The notes beneath the pieces were generated by a model. That model searched no databases. It was not told the origin of the DNA and was given only the letters and a program-made list of their open reading frames with translations. The position numbers and the translations under genes were made by a program. Shown here piece by piece: positions 33,201-45,571 of a DNA stretch of 64,000 bases; position 1 is the first letter of the stretch, and each line of letters starts with the position of its first letter. Origin of the DNA: Clytia hemisphaerica (lineage: Eukaryota > Cnidaria > Hydrozoa > Leptothecata > Clytiidae); the NCBI GenBank assembly GCA_902728285.1, contig CACVBU010000743.1, positions 1,206,357 to 1,270,356 of the forward strand. The letters run 5' to 3'.

Positions 33201-35305
33201 CGTCTAAAATAGTGTGAGTGATATTTTTAAATTTAAAAGGATCAATCGAATTTAAATAAATATTTCTAAAATGAAAAACCTTAAAAAGAGAACTAATATT
33301 GGAGAATTTGGCAAATTTTGTCAAAAATCAACCATTTTTAAATACCCCTTATTTTTTGTCAAAAACACTCATCTTTTAGGAACGTTAAAAAGTGTTTTGC
33401 TTCCTGCTAAAAATTCACAACAAAATTTTTAATATCATTAAAAATGAATGGAATCAATTGGTTTTCCAAATGGAATATTTAAAACTGAAATTTGAAACTA
33501 TCAATATCAAAAGGTTTTCCCACAGAAATTTGTACCATTCATGTCTTGTCCCTCAAGCAAGGATAACTGAACACAAATAGACAAAATAATGTTTTAGACT
33601 ACTAAGATTCTTTAATTTTGCTTTTCTCTCCATGATTATTTTAAAATAATTCTCGTCACGTCTTATGTGTCTTGTGCTAAGAAATATATATTTTCACATT
33701 TTTAAATATAAATTTCTTGATTTAGAATACCTCATCTCCAGTAAGAGTACACTCTTCCAAATGTTGCTGGTGCACCTTCTTGCTTTCAAATGCAATACTT
33801 CTCTTCAATGGAATATCATGATCCTTTCCATACTCGACAAGTTTCCGATAGTGAGTACGATGTGAAACAGCAAGGCGAATGGATTTCAGTCTGAGTATTG
33901 AATTCTGGAAAGGAAAACCGGTAAGCCGCTATTTACAAATTTAACAAACAAAAGGAGTTGCATCTACATGTCTTTCAAATTATTGACTTTAAATCTTTTT
34001 TTAAAAACGATGCCATGTTGAATAATTTTAAAACTCGAGCATCAAAGCAATGACAAGAAAATATCTAGTACACAATTTTATGATTCATGTATCTGTTTGT
34101 TATTGTTATCTAACATTAAACAATGATACCATTTTTCTCACCGTGTATGAGGAATGCTGCACTATAGAGGTGATAATCTGTTGAAGAGCAGTCATTCGGT
34201 AATTTCGGTTTTTGAGGCAAACTGCTGCTGATGTGACCATCGCTGATTTCCAATACTCATCTTTTTCTTCTGTTTTGCCAGTTCGAATGGTTGCTGTTTT
34301 TAAAATTGCCCGGAACAAAGGACATCTCTCTGTCATTTCCTCGTCAGCACGTTCAAAAGTGAAATTCAAAAGGTCCTCTTTTGAAGTCTTCTGAAAAATA
34401 CTTTTGTTAGCTACCTTCTCATTTTTGATTTTTGAAAAGGTCTTCTCTTGACACATTACAGTGCACTCTTTTTCTATCTGTTTCAGAATCAGAGGTATGA
34501 TTTCTTTTTTCACATCTTCATGCTTCCAAACCGCCCTTGCTATTGATGATGCATTTTCTTTGATAAGAGCAAAACCAATTGGGTTATAACTAGAATTGAG
34601 CTCTTGGTCATTAACCTGACCAGATGGCCAAAACGCAGTGACGTGAACTGTTGTTGTGAGAGGTTTATCTTGATTTAACTTGGTTTTTTTATTTTCAGGA
34701 AGCTCCGGCGGAGGTGAAATGAGATGTAATCTTGATAGGGGAGTGATGGAGGTGACATCAAGCTGGAACTGCTTTTCTGGGTGGCATTTCTTTCTTGCGT
34801 AAAGATGGTAAATTTGGTGGGGATGAAAATTTGATAGTACGTTGAATTGGTGTTGCCGTTTGTACCAAAAGCGAATGGAAAGTTTCCTCTGGTAAATTAT
34901 TCTTAATAAGATCTGATTTTGAAGATGGTGTAGCGAAATATGATGACGGCCATGAAGAATAGTCTATTTTCTGAACTGATGAGTTTGATTGGCAAAAAGG
35001 TGAGGGGCGCAAATTTCACTTTGGTACTTGTATAGGAGAAGACATCTGATCTTGTACTGGTTTATTGTTGTTGTTGAATAGTTATTTATTATTTCGTTCA
35101 ATAATTTATCTGTTTTTTCAAAAGTTAGTCTACTATCTTGTCTACTTTTAAGAAGCTTTTTACAGTCTTCACATATATATGGACTTGCATTTGTTATTTT
35201 AAGCGACAGATTGTTGATTTCATCACGTGGATTGAATTTCTTTCCTCTTGAATCCCATAGTTTAAATCTTTTTTTATTGAACAGGCTTTCCTGCAGACGT
35301 GACAT
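30242..35305 (-). CDS. DUF6589-like protein, nine exons, with frame breaks
   Basis: Exons, minus strand: 35305-34142, 33904-33731, 33203-32868, 32665-32404, 32297-32163, 32034-31819, 31659-31543, 31258-30931, 30636-30242, all with GT-AG borders. Exon 1 starts MSRLQESLFNKKRFKLWDS and holds a CEDCKKLL zinc-type motif. Exon 3 has VFDNVDVNMKVSDMTEDNQ and HIPHKHSKEM, exon 4 VVGDQLSVERA, exon 7 a C2H2-like CRYPGCKQTY...HELK, exon 8 EGDGDRIIRSWKFMLPY and LIWNRSV, and exon 9 GGNIPLDMGLEHLIK. These are signature blocks of the DUF6589 family as I remember it. Breaks: a shift near 35015, another near 34775, a phase mismatch between exons 3 and 4, and a shift near 32445. All other junctions keep phase. 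Function is unknown; the family is strongly expanded and transposon-like. It converges on the helicase gene. Confidence 0.8.
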
Positions 35306-37797
35306 GATTTAAATATTGCTTTTTTCATCTGAAAAGAGATTATTAAGATTTTTTAGATTAAATGATTTTCCTCAGTGAGTGCCTATCTCTAAAGGGGAAT
35401 TCAAGCTAGAGAAATTTCTTTAACAAGGTAATTTATTATTTGTTAGCAGTAATTTTATTTTGTGCCAATATTTATATTCATTGCAATTTACATTACTAAG
35501 CTAGATGTATCCCTTTTATGCATTTTAACGATTTATTTAAGTTTTCCTCCAAAATGCTATCGGCTACCTTACTTTTTCCTGCTATCTTCCAAATTTACTT
35601 TTTAAACTTTGATCCCCTAAAATTAACCTATGAAAAGTGGGAGAAAATGTGAACTAGTTTATGAGATATTTATATGAGATCACTGACTTTACTTTACTTT
35701 TGACACCTTCATTTGCATATATTTAACTTTTCCAATTTCAAGTTTAATCAAAATTAGAAAATCAAATTTTGCGTATATATATATGATGTTAAAACAATTG
35801 GCTGTGCTCTTTCTTGTTTGCTTAGAGAAAATTTTTACTCATACAATTATAATTAACAGTAAATTTTTCGTTTGCAATCTCATTGAAAAGAGTTGGTACG
35901 CCCAGCCTCGCAAGGATTTGATCCTCAGCTCGCACTGCACCTGTTCAATGACCTTAATTCTCTTATCCCTATTATACTGTCGTTTTGCATAAGATTCACT
36001 TAACTTCCCAAAAACTTATTTCCACTGCCACTTTTCTAGCGGATAGTTTTTATTTTTATCACAAGAAAAACAAGATCTATCATACCCTTAGAAAAAACCC
36101 TTCCCAGTCTCATGCCGTTAGCCTGGGGAAAATGACAGACAAATCCCAGAAAAAAGTCAGTGATGGTATCTTTATATCATATATAATACTATGAATTTTA
36201 ATATGTAATGGAGTTTTTTTATACAAAACTAAATTGTAATTATCTTTTACAATGAATTGTAAACAAACCCTTTATGTGTTCATATATAGAAGAGTAAAAC
36301 GATGTGGACTTTAAAAAGTACACAGGGACTTTCTCATTTAATATCTCATAAAAGTAATTCAATTTCAAGTATCTCGACATACAGCTCCTATGCTGTAATA
36401 AGACTTTATAGTGTATATAGTTAGATAAATAAGAAGGAAAGTAAAACATAAAGATCATCCCATTCCATTAAACATCACATCTTTCCTTCCTGATTTTCAA
36501 ATTAACCTGCTGCTGTATAGATAAATATGATTTCCCCGCTACTTTTCTACCATTATGAATAATATACGGCCCTTGTAATGTACGAAATGAAATTCAAATT
36601 TATGCGTGCATACTTTTATATTGTTTACGAAACTCGGTGGGGGCCACTAGTGCCCGCATATAGCAGTGCCTATAGACCAAGAGTAAGGCCTAAAAGCCTG
36701 GAGCTGTATATTATGTAGACTATTCAATAGGACACTCCTCTTTGAAAAAAGGTCTATTTGGATGTGTGTATTAATTATATCATTTGCGTAATCATAGAAC
36801 TTTGCATATAATTCAGGAGGCAGCGAGATTGAGCCTTTGGACTGATCAAATTACAACATGGGATTTACAGTCAAATGACAAACTCTAGGATTCGAGATTG
36901 CAAAATAAATTTCAAAACAGATAAATATTTTTTTGTATCAACAAGAATTCTATTTGGTGGGAATTTGTAATATATTTGTAGGTAATATAATGTAATAAAA
37001 TGTAATTCATGGAAAAGATTTTAATAATTTCAAATATCAAAACAACAATAATTTGATAGAATCTTCCTCACTCTATACACACACTTTTCTTGTTTTACAC
37101 AGTACCTACAGCTATAGATAAAACTCTCAAAAAATTATGGCTTTGTTTTGCTCTTTTGCTGTTTGCTTTTCATTAAATATTTATGGTTTCTGTTTTATTT
37201 TTTTATTATTATACAAAGAAAGAATGATTTGTTTAATTACTTCATACTAGCTATAAGAATTTTGTCATGATTACGAAGCCTTAAGTAGCAAAATAATACT
37301 GTATTTATCTATTACTTTTTTATAAGAACATTTCGAGGTTTAAAAAGATTAAAGATCAGGAGAAGCCAAACCCCAATGAAAATTAATGGTTTTTGTGAGA
37401 AAAAAGATTCACTTTCCATACTAATTCCGACTAAAATTTTGATGTAAACCTGATAAAGGTTGCCGTTTTAGCCAATCTAGAAGAGCCTATTTTCAAAATT
37501 TTCTGGCCCGTCGGCCCCAACCATGGTGGGGCCTCCTTATATACTATATAGAGCAATTTAGTTTTTGCATGGCACCCTCCAAATCCTACATCCGCCCCTG
37601 TCAATGCCGAAGTCGACTTTGACAACACATTAGGCTCAGCGAATGCAAATCAAATACCAATATAGTCATTACACTCTTTTGAATTTAGTGAAAAGGGTTA
37701 CAAAGCCTGGAGGTAATATGGAATCGGTGCTGGAGTATTCCATCCTCTTTCACCAAGTTTTGAATTTCAAAGTAACTTCATAGAAATACACCCTTTT
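35306..37797. other. Intergenic AT-rich stretch
   Basis: No coding frame I can support. Holds a CATATAGCAGTGCC patch near 36655 and a GC-richer patch with CCCCAACCATGGTGGGGCC at 37514-37532, a dyad similar in style to the one near 4276. Nothing else recognised. Confidence 0.4.
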
Positions 37798-38819
37798 GTG
37801 AAATGTTTGGAAACATCATTGACACTGGCGAAACCCACGCCGACTTGCAATGAAACCAGAATAAAGCGAAAAGATCGTCAATTATGTACCAAAGTTTTTT
37901 GCACCGAAAAAGGCTGCATTGAAACCTTTGATACATTTGAGCAATCAAACCAACATCTCCTAAATGGTTTGCATCGAATTCCAAAAGCCAGCAATAATTA
38001 CGATCAGGTCAAGAAGTCATTTACCAATTGACTTTTGACATCATCATCAAATCATAATAATCTTACATCAACACCATCAAGGGACAAATCAACAATTGGA
38101 GATTAGTTGTCTGAATTTTTTCTCCAAGCCTGGGCTCTACCTCAACGTTCCAGTTTCAGATTTAGTCAACGACAGAAAAATTTCCTGTTTGAGCTGTTTG
38201 CAAGTGGTGAAAGAACTGGAAAAAAGCATAGCCCAGAGGAAGTTCACTCACTGATGAACTGTCGCTACCAACAAAGAATACGCATCCATCAAACAGATCC
38301 GCTCTTGTTCAGTAGGTGGAGTAGAGAAGCCAAATCGACATCATTGGACATATTGAAGGATAAAGTTGTAAAGGGTAAGGGATTTGATTTATTTTTTTTA
38401 CCTACAAAAACAAACTAAGATGTTTATTTTCAAAATCATTTTCTTTCAGCTTAAGTACGTTAAAATTTCAAGAGTTTGTTCAATGTTTTTTTAACTTTTT
38501 AGCCCAGCAAAACGTTGAAGGAGGACAAAGATAATGAGGACGATGGTACCAATCCTTTTAGGTTTAAATCAGCATGAGATACAGCATATTATATTTCATT
38601 ATCTTATTTTTATAGAAGATGAATCCTATCCTTGGTGATTGGGTTGCTGTAATCTACAATGAGAATTGGTATCCTAGTGAAATTGTGGATATTAAAGAAA
38701 TGATCTAAATTAAGTGTATGAAGAAAATAGGCGGTAAATTGAGTTGGCCTGAACGCGAAGATGCTTCTTGGTTTCACTTTGAAGAAATTGTTTGTAGAAT
38801 ACAACCACCTGTGCCATTT
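37798..38819 (+). pseudogene. Broken C2H2 / WALP / WPE-domain protein gene
   Basis: Three coding blocks in the right order. Block 1 (37798-38031) has a C2H2-like finger, CTEKGCIETFDTFEQSNQH. Block 2 starts at an acceptor before about 38137 and ends at the GTAAGG donor at 38375. It reads AWALPQRSSFRFSQRQKNF, then GERTGKKHSPEEVHSLM and LFSRWSRE, a helix-rich, probably DNA-binding domain seen after such fingers in cnidarian proteins. Block 3 (38616-38819) has GDWVAVIYNENWYPSEIVD, a Tudor/SH3-like strand pattern, then LSWPEREDASWFHFEEIV. It contains an in-frame TAA after IKEMI. A small candidate exon 38503-38545 does not keep phase. I conclude a decayed gene copy; function is unknown beyond likely DNA or chromatin binding. 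Confidence 0.65.
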
Positions 38820-41154
38820 AACTTGCGATTATTTGTACTTGCTTTCATCTGATGATCTTTCTAATATTTCTTCGAGAATACAATGATCCAGTTTTATTTA
38901 TATTATTTTGACATAGGTTACGCATTTTGATGTGGTGTTTTTCAAGCAAACTTTCATTATTATATTCATGCTGAACTTTAGGGTTCTAAATTTTTTCAAA
39001 TTTAGTGATATTTCTAATATTTCTAATAAACTTCCATTTTATATTCAACAAACATTAATTTTCATCAAAAGGTTGGTTCTCAGGATCTAAAAGACTTTGG
39101 ATTATCACTTTTAGGCTAGATGTGGTCAAAAAAATTTTATTTTCTTTATTGTTACAGATAGTACTTTTTCATCAAGCAACTAACTGACAAAATTACGACA
39201 AAAAACTATGTAGCCACGTAGCCACAATTTCAGTTAAAAGCATTGAACTTTTGTGTAGTTGTCTTTAAAAGGACTAAGGAATGATTGAATGGTAATTTAA
39301 AGTTTATTAGGGCTGGTTTTTATCCTAAAAATTTAGGATTTTGAGGAAACTTCTCAAGAAAAACTGCGAACTAGAAATTGGCATATTTACTCCCTGATTT
39401 GACACCTGTATCCCAGATGCCAGATAATGAAAACCACAGATTGCTTTCCTCTATTATCTATCAGAAAATATCATGTCATATCAATGTCTCCAATAGTTAA
39501 AAATCTAATTTCGTACACCCTAATACTTTTTTATGGGTCAAATGGGCCCAAAAATCAATAAAAATAGATAAAAATCCACTATTTTACCCCCTGGTTTGTC
39601 CAGTTGCACTCTGAATGTGATAGTTTCAAATCAGAGTTGTAATTTTCCAGAGTATATTACACTAAGATCAAGTTAAAACTATTTTCGAAGATATTTTAGG
39701 CGAGATAAGCAGTGAAAATTGCTCAAATTGTGTAGAAATTCAATAAAATGGGCATTTTTACCCCCTGAAGCGTCAAAAATGAAACTGAATACAGTTGACA
39801 AGAAATTTTTCTGGTGTATCGTATTAAATTTTATCATAACACAAAGTTTGTGCCTCATTAAAAATTTTTCCCTATTTTGCCCCAGGTAAACCCCCAAAAA
39901 TAATTTTTCGCAAAAATCTTTTGCCAATGATGATCACCCATGTAACTTTTGGCAAAGTTTCAAAGCAATTTGGTCAATTCATTCATGAGATATAGCAAAT
40001 TATATCATACATGGGAAGATATTTTCCTTAACAAATCCTTACAAAGGGTAAAAAGTAACCCCAATATGAAAAATTGACCAGGAGTTAGCTTTGGGGACCG
40101 ACCATTTCTTAAATTAGGATAGTTGAGGATTCCAAAAATATATAGTTTATCCTGTAGAATCTAGGGTTAAGCAAAAGTGCTCATTTAAGGAGATATAGGA
40201 TTTGGCTCCCGGACTATCTGGAATTTAGCAAATTTAAGGCTCTTTTCTTTATATTAGGGAGAGTATTTCTAATCAATTTTCTACTTTATTCAATTCAAAT
40301 ATGAAGAAAAGTGATGCGCGGACATTTTCACACATTCTTGCCAAAAAGTTGCTTTCCCGGGCATAAGACTCTGGTTTTTACAGACCAAAATTGTCATTTT
40401 TAGTCTAACAGTGGGCAAAAATTGAGATTAATTTTCTTTATTGTTAGGGATAGTATTTCTGATTAATATTCCATTTTATTGACGTCATAGTTCAGGGTAC
40501 CATTTTGAAAAACTCAATATTTTTCAAAAATCGCATACTGAACCGGCCATATTTTCAAGATAACTAAAAATGATTTGAATCTGAGAAAGCACAATTCCAA
40601 CTTGAAAATGAAATAAACTCCAATGAACAAAAATGGCAAAAACTTATAATTGCCATAAATCTGCCATTATGGATTTTTGGACCAAATTCTTTTGAGATTT
40701 TGCTCAGTTTATTATACTGAAAAACATATCCAAAAATGAAGAAAATCTAAGTTTCAAACTATTGGACCTGCCCCACTCATAAATAAAACTGGCTCTTAAA
40801 AACGAGCGCAACCGGCAGTGAATATTTCGACCTGTTTTGCAAACGGACAACCAACAAGCCAAGGTATCGCTATGTTTTCTCCTACCAAACGGCGCCTGCC
40901 GCATGGAAGAAGCAATGATATCAAAAAGTCCTGTTAAAATTGCCAAATATAACATTTCAAAGTATTTGTAAACCAGAAGTCCGAAATCAAGACATGTGAT
41001 CCTGCAACCGTGAATTTCAAGTATAATAACGAGCTGACAACCGACAATGTTGTATTTCTCAAAGACCTCCGCCAATTTGCTAATGGTCAGTTGTTAATGC
41101 TAAAGTTTATTTGTACAAGGTTGGAGAAATCGAGATTATAATGCACACAGAGGG
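38820..41154. other. Intergenic AT-rich stretch, probably old repeats
   Basis: No gene recognised. Minus-strand open frames at 39679-39927 and 40704-41075 lack any recognisable domain and I leave them out. CCCC-containing words (ACCCCC, ACCCCAA) recur from 39540 to 40060, which suggests an old repeat. Confidence 0.35.
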
Positions 41155-41878
41155 ACAATACTGAAGAGAGAAATCATTCCGAGAGACGATCAAATCTGTC
41201 AAAAATGACCCTATACGGTGAGCAAACAGAAGCTGATTTGGAACAAGACAAATGCTATAAATTATTATTATTATTTTTATTTATTATTAATTGTATTTCA
41301 GGCACTTCCATATATCTCAATGGCTATTCGTCCTATTTATAATAAGTAAACTAAATAAATAAATAAATAAATAATTATTAAAAAAAATTATAGATAATTT
41401 TCAATTTGCCAAAATAAATTAATAACTCTACGATTGAACATTACTAAAGACACCATGTACAAACACTACACTTAATAAACCCTTCGAATATGAAGCAACA
41501 GAGGAGATGGACGGCTTGGAAATGGCAGACGGAGCAATATGCCAATCAGAGACGAAATTCATTGGCCACGTGGTGGGGGTGTCATCCATCGATATAAATC
41601 ACTTATGTCTAGCGTGCAATAGAAAGTGTACCGTAACAGAATCGATGCTGCGTTGCGATAACTGTGAAACAGTGTTCAAGTTCTCATTGTGTGAAAGTCG
41701 ATGGTTCATTAAAATCATGGTTAAAGATCTAGCGTCAAAGGAATTTTACAAATTGGCTTTCACTAACGATCAAGTTAATCAACTGTGTAAAACACTGGAT
41801 CACGAGCTTACAACTGAGCAAGCGTCTGTAAAGCGTTTGTTTGAAGTTACTGAGCCATTAATTATCACATTTGACTAA
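41155..41878 (+). pseudogene. RPA-like OB-fold / zinc-ribbon protein, partial and frame-broken
   Basis: A first block (41155-41264) reads TILKREIIPRDDQICQ, then in another frame MTLYGEQTEADLEQDKCYK. This is the middle of an OB fold, with the usual LTLxGE motif, broken by one base near 41203. A TTATTA-rich stretch follows. The second block (about 41437-41878) starts TLLKTPCTNTTLNKP, continues through the acidic YEATEEMDGLE, and then has a CLAC...CDNC zinc ribbon inside an OB-like region (LCLACNRKC, LRCDNCETVFKF), as in the C-terminal DNA-binding domain of RPA1. It ends at TAA 41876-41878. Family knowledge predicts single-stranded DNA binding. The N-terminal OB fold is missing. Confidence 0.65.
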
Positions 41879-43205
41879 AGAAGGTGTGTGATCCGTTAAA
41901 TTGCCGACGGAAGATTGATACATTTTTAAAGGAAATTTTTTATTTAAACAAACTTGATCTCAAAAACATATATGATTTTTCTTTGTTTCAACATAATCTG
42001 TCCGACTGAAATTTTTTCCGACTAAGTTTTGTCCGATAAGGTATTTGATAGACTTAGAATAAGAAAAAAATACAACAATATTTTTGTACTAGCAAGTAGC
42101 TTTCGCTATGATGCTCCCGATGACAGGCATTTGACATTGATTGACTGAAATTCAGAAAAGGCGAAATGATGTGTTTATTTTTGTCAGAAATACAGTGATA
42201 TTGCAAAGTATTTAATTTTTCTCAGCCATAGCTTGCACTAAACATGCCCCCTTTAATAATACCTTATAAAGCTTGAATTACAAAGCTTTTCACGTTTTAT
42301 AGGCAGGGTCTTGGTATAATCTTCAGGAAATATTTAGAATGACTTTCTTCTCGAAAGCATTTTCTTTGAAACAACGATAACAAAAATAAAAATACAAACA
42401 TGTCAAACTGAATTATAATTTCCAAGACTATATTTTGACAGTAATATATTTTTCAGCTAAGTTGTTGTCTATATCGTAATGTAATATTGTTTTCTAAAGA
42501 ATGCAGTGGGTAGAAAAGCAATCTAAAACCAAAATGATTCAAAATACAAAATACAACCAACCAACAGGAACATAACATGAAATATCCTTCATGAATCGCT
42601 TCCAACAAAGGAGTGTTAATGTCAAGTTTGTTACCGTCAACTGCTCTAAAATGGGATTACTTGAGATAACATGGGACATACTGCTTCTGTCAGCTTTTTC
42701 TCTCTATCGTCACATCCTCTTCAACACAAACAGATTTCCATGTTTCTTGGACAGTACAAAAAGGATGATTCTGCGGAGGTTCGGTTAAAATGATTGCTGT
42801 TTTGGTGTCCCATTGCACAAACATTGCACAGCTCCATTAAAAACGCAGACAATTCATTCCATTCTTGTTCAACATTTTTGAAGTCAAAACTCTCTTGTCA
42901 TTAAAATGTTATATCAAAATGAAGTTTGATTGATTGGTTGAACAACTGCTATCTTTGTGCAAACTCAGCGTATTTTGAAGCAGCGATTCAGACCTCGTAA
43001 AACATATAATGTCAATCTGGCTTTAAAAGCAGTTGACGGTACATCAACATGTAAAACTACTTTAATGGTTAATATGGGTATTTGTCATGGTGAATGAACG
43101 AAGGCTGGGAGGCAAAATCATTTAAAGCTGAAATAGGAATAGAGAAGAAGAAACTGTCAATAGATAATTTGTAATAAATATCCAGGTGATGTCAATCAGA
43201 CTGTT
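41879..43205. other. Intergenic AT-rich stretch
   Basis: No coding frame or repeat that I can support. It ends at a foldback element. Confidence 0.35.
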
Positions 43206-43420
43206 TGATTACCGTGAAAAAGGGTAATCACTGGAGGGAAACTGGTATCGCCTCCAATAGTAGAGCTTTCTGGTAATAAAATTGTAAGAATTCAAAATCA
43301 AAAACATTAATTTACATTTTAGCTTAGACAAAGTGCAGACAAGAAAGCTCTGCAGTTTGGAGGCAATGTAAAGTTTCCCTCAAATGATGCAAATTACCCT
43401 TTTTCACGGGTACCAATCTA
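43206..43420. repeat. Foldback element with arms of about 70 bp
   Basis: Left arm 43206-43271 (GATTACCGTGAAAAAGGGTA ... AGAGCTTTCT) matches the complement of the right arm 43342-43418 (AGAAAGCTCT ... TACCCTTTTTCACGGGTA). Shared internal words include GGAGGGAAACT and CGCCTCCAA/TTGGAGGC. The spacer is about 70 bp. Non-coding; a MITE or SINE-sized foldback. Confidence 0.75.
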
Positions 43421-45571
43421 ATCTAACATTATCAAAACGATAGGTGTTAGATTACCGCAACCAAATCGAACAGTCACGAAACTAAAAGATTCTGGTAAAA
43501 GTGAATTATGTTCGAACGACCCTGCCGATTCCCCGGACTCCAGGGATTTTCTTGTTGCGTGTCCGAGGATTTTAACATTGCTTTTTGAGACTTACCCCGG
43601 ACTAAACGCGTGGTCTGCGAGACGTACTTAAACAATTGGGCGATCACGCATGGGCGTCAATTTCACCATCCCTATTCTGCCTGCTTTCATGCAAACTTAA
43701 TCGGCCTTGCGTTAACTCGTGACAACACGTTCACTTATCCAGCCGCGTGGTTCACTTATCTGGTAGCGCAATTTGTTTGTCTGGGGATAGAAAATTTTCT
43801 TTCGTTCGACAGGTCGTCTTCGATCAGGTTCAGTAACCAAACACCTACAGTTTGATTCTGTTTGATAAAATTTGATAGTTCAATTGCAAAAATTTGGATC
43901 AATAGAATTCAATTGACATCGCCTGGAGATAAACAGAAGGTTCGTTAATGGTGGTATGCAAAGCTTTTTCCAATTTCTGATAATACTTACCCAAAAGTAA
44001 CAGTAAAGTAACTGATGCCTGATTATACAACAAGGATACAAAGCAAAAAGAAATTCTTTAAAATAAATTTCAATCATACATCCTTTGAAACATTACTTTT
44101 GATGAAATAGTATTAATTACTATCAAAGTTGCAGAACAGTATATGGGATTATACCTTCTTCTTTCTGAATCTGAAACCAACTGGTCCCAAGTTGCTTCGT
44201 TGCTTTTTGTTGTTGTATTCCAAGCTATGACTTTGGAGCGCTAAAGAGGCTAAATTTCTGTTTACGCGGTGTTGTTGTATTCCAAGCTATGACTTTGGAG
44301 CGCCAAAAACGCAAAATATCTGTTTGCGCCGTCGAGCTAGCTTAAAAGCTCACCACACGGCAATCTTTTATTAGATGCGGTCACTAGGTTACATCGTCCC
44401 GTTTTCTTGAACAATTTTTCGCCAGCTCAATCCCCAGCACGGCCTCGTGAAGCAACATAAGCTCCCTTCGGGAGCAATAACCAAAATCTATATAGTCAAA
44501 AGAATCTTTTCAAAGGGTAAAAATTGTCAGAAAATTTTAAACCTAATGCAAAATGATAATCAACAGGTACAAAAATTCATGAGAGCACAAAGCACAGAGT
44601 TTCTTTGATCTTTTGAAATTTTGAAAGCACTATTGAATACATGACCTGTTTTCAAAAATGTCCACGTGTGCTATCGACGCCTACGTTCCTACTGTCATCG
44701 GTTTGTCAAAAATAAATTGAATGCATGCACAAAACGCAATGAATGACGTAGAATCCGAGAATTAATGTTAATTGATTTGATACTTGTAAAATATTTTATG
44801 CTATTAGGTGAGACCAATTTAATTTGTTGTTCTACGGGCGCGACCGACCCAGCATTTGCTGCATACGAAAAAATAATAATATTGAACTTCCTATGCCACA
44901 AATTTCTAATGCTAGTTAAAAATTTAGTTAAAATTTCTAAGATGTCATTGATGTAAATAATTCATTGATCGCCATTATTTTAACTGGAGTACTGGCATTA
45001 ATTTCAAAATGACAAACACGTTTCCGAATACTTTTAATCGAATACAATGCTTGGACGAGTTAATTAAAGAAACAAACATTTCGGCCAAGATTTTTAAGGC
45101 CTAGCTGTCCTTGATTGCAAATATTCATCTTTGCAGAACAATGTAAAGTGACAATTAATTATTAGCTGGTGGTGTTAGGAGTATTATCACAACTCTGTTG
45201 GAGTGAAAACCTTTACTACAGTTTCTACAGAAAATGTGCAAAGTTAAAAACCAAAAAGTAAATATACTTCCCTAGCTAGCTGGAAACAGTTGAACAAACC
45301 ACCAGAAAAGATTGATGATGGAAACCAACAGCAGTGGTGAGCCAGACCAGACACAGCAAAACAGTAATATGAATAACAACAAGTCTTGCAAGAGCAGATA
45401 ATCCAAACACAAAAATAATTGTGCAAAATAATATGTTGATAAGATATACGAATTATGTTGATTAGATTCTAACAGACTATAATAAATCAGATCCTCTTCT
45501 TTTCTCAAAATTTGTTAAAAATATTCATAAAAAAATCAACAATCAATCAAACCAGTGAGTGATAGGCAGAC
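43421..45571. other. Intergenic stretch between two foldback elements
   Basis: Contains a two-copy tandem duplication at 44209-44329, a small hairpin GCTCCCTTCGGGAGC at 44461-44475, and some GC-richer sequence near 43500-43800 with no supported gene. Confidence 0.4.
44209..44329. repeat. Tandem duplication, 62-bp period, two copies
   Basis: GTTGTTGTATTCCAAGCTAT starts at 44209 and again at 44271. The first halves are identical through CTTTGGAGCGC and the second halves have diverged moderately. Confidence 0.85.

Noticed and set aside
35895-35945. tRNA-like end near a CCTCGCAAGGATTTGATCCTC stretch
   Set aside because: No GTTC in the T-arm and no acceptor-stem partner.
40704-41075. 123-codon minus-strand frame
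   Set aside because: No recognisable motif and irregular composition; adjoins the RPA-like relic on the other strand. Likely chance.
43610-43855. 81-codon plus-strand frame in a GC-richer patch
   Set aside because: Could be old coding sequence but nothing recognisable; no supporting splice sites.
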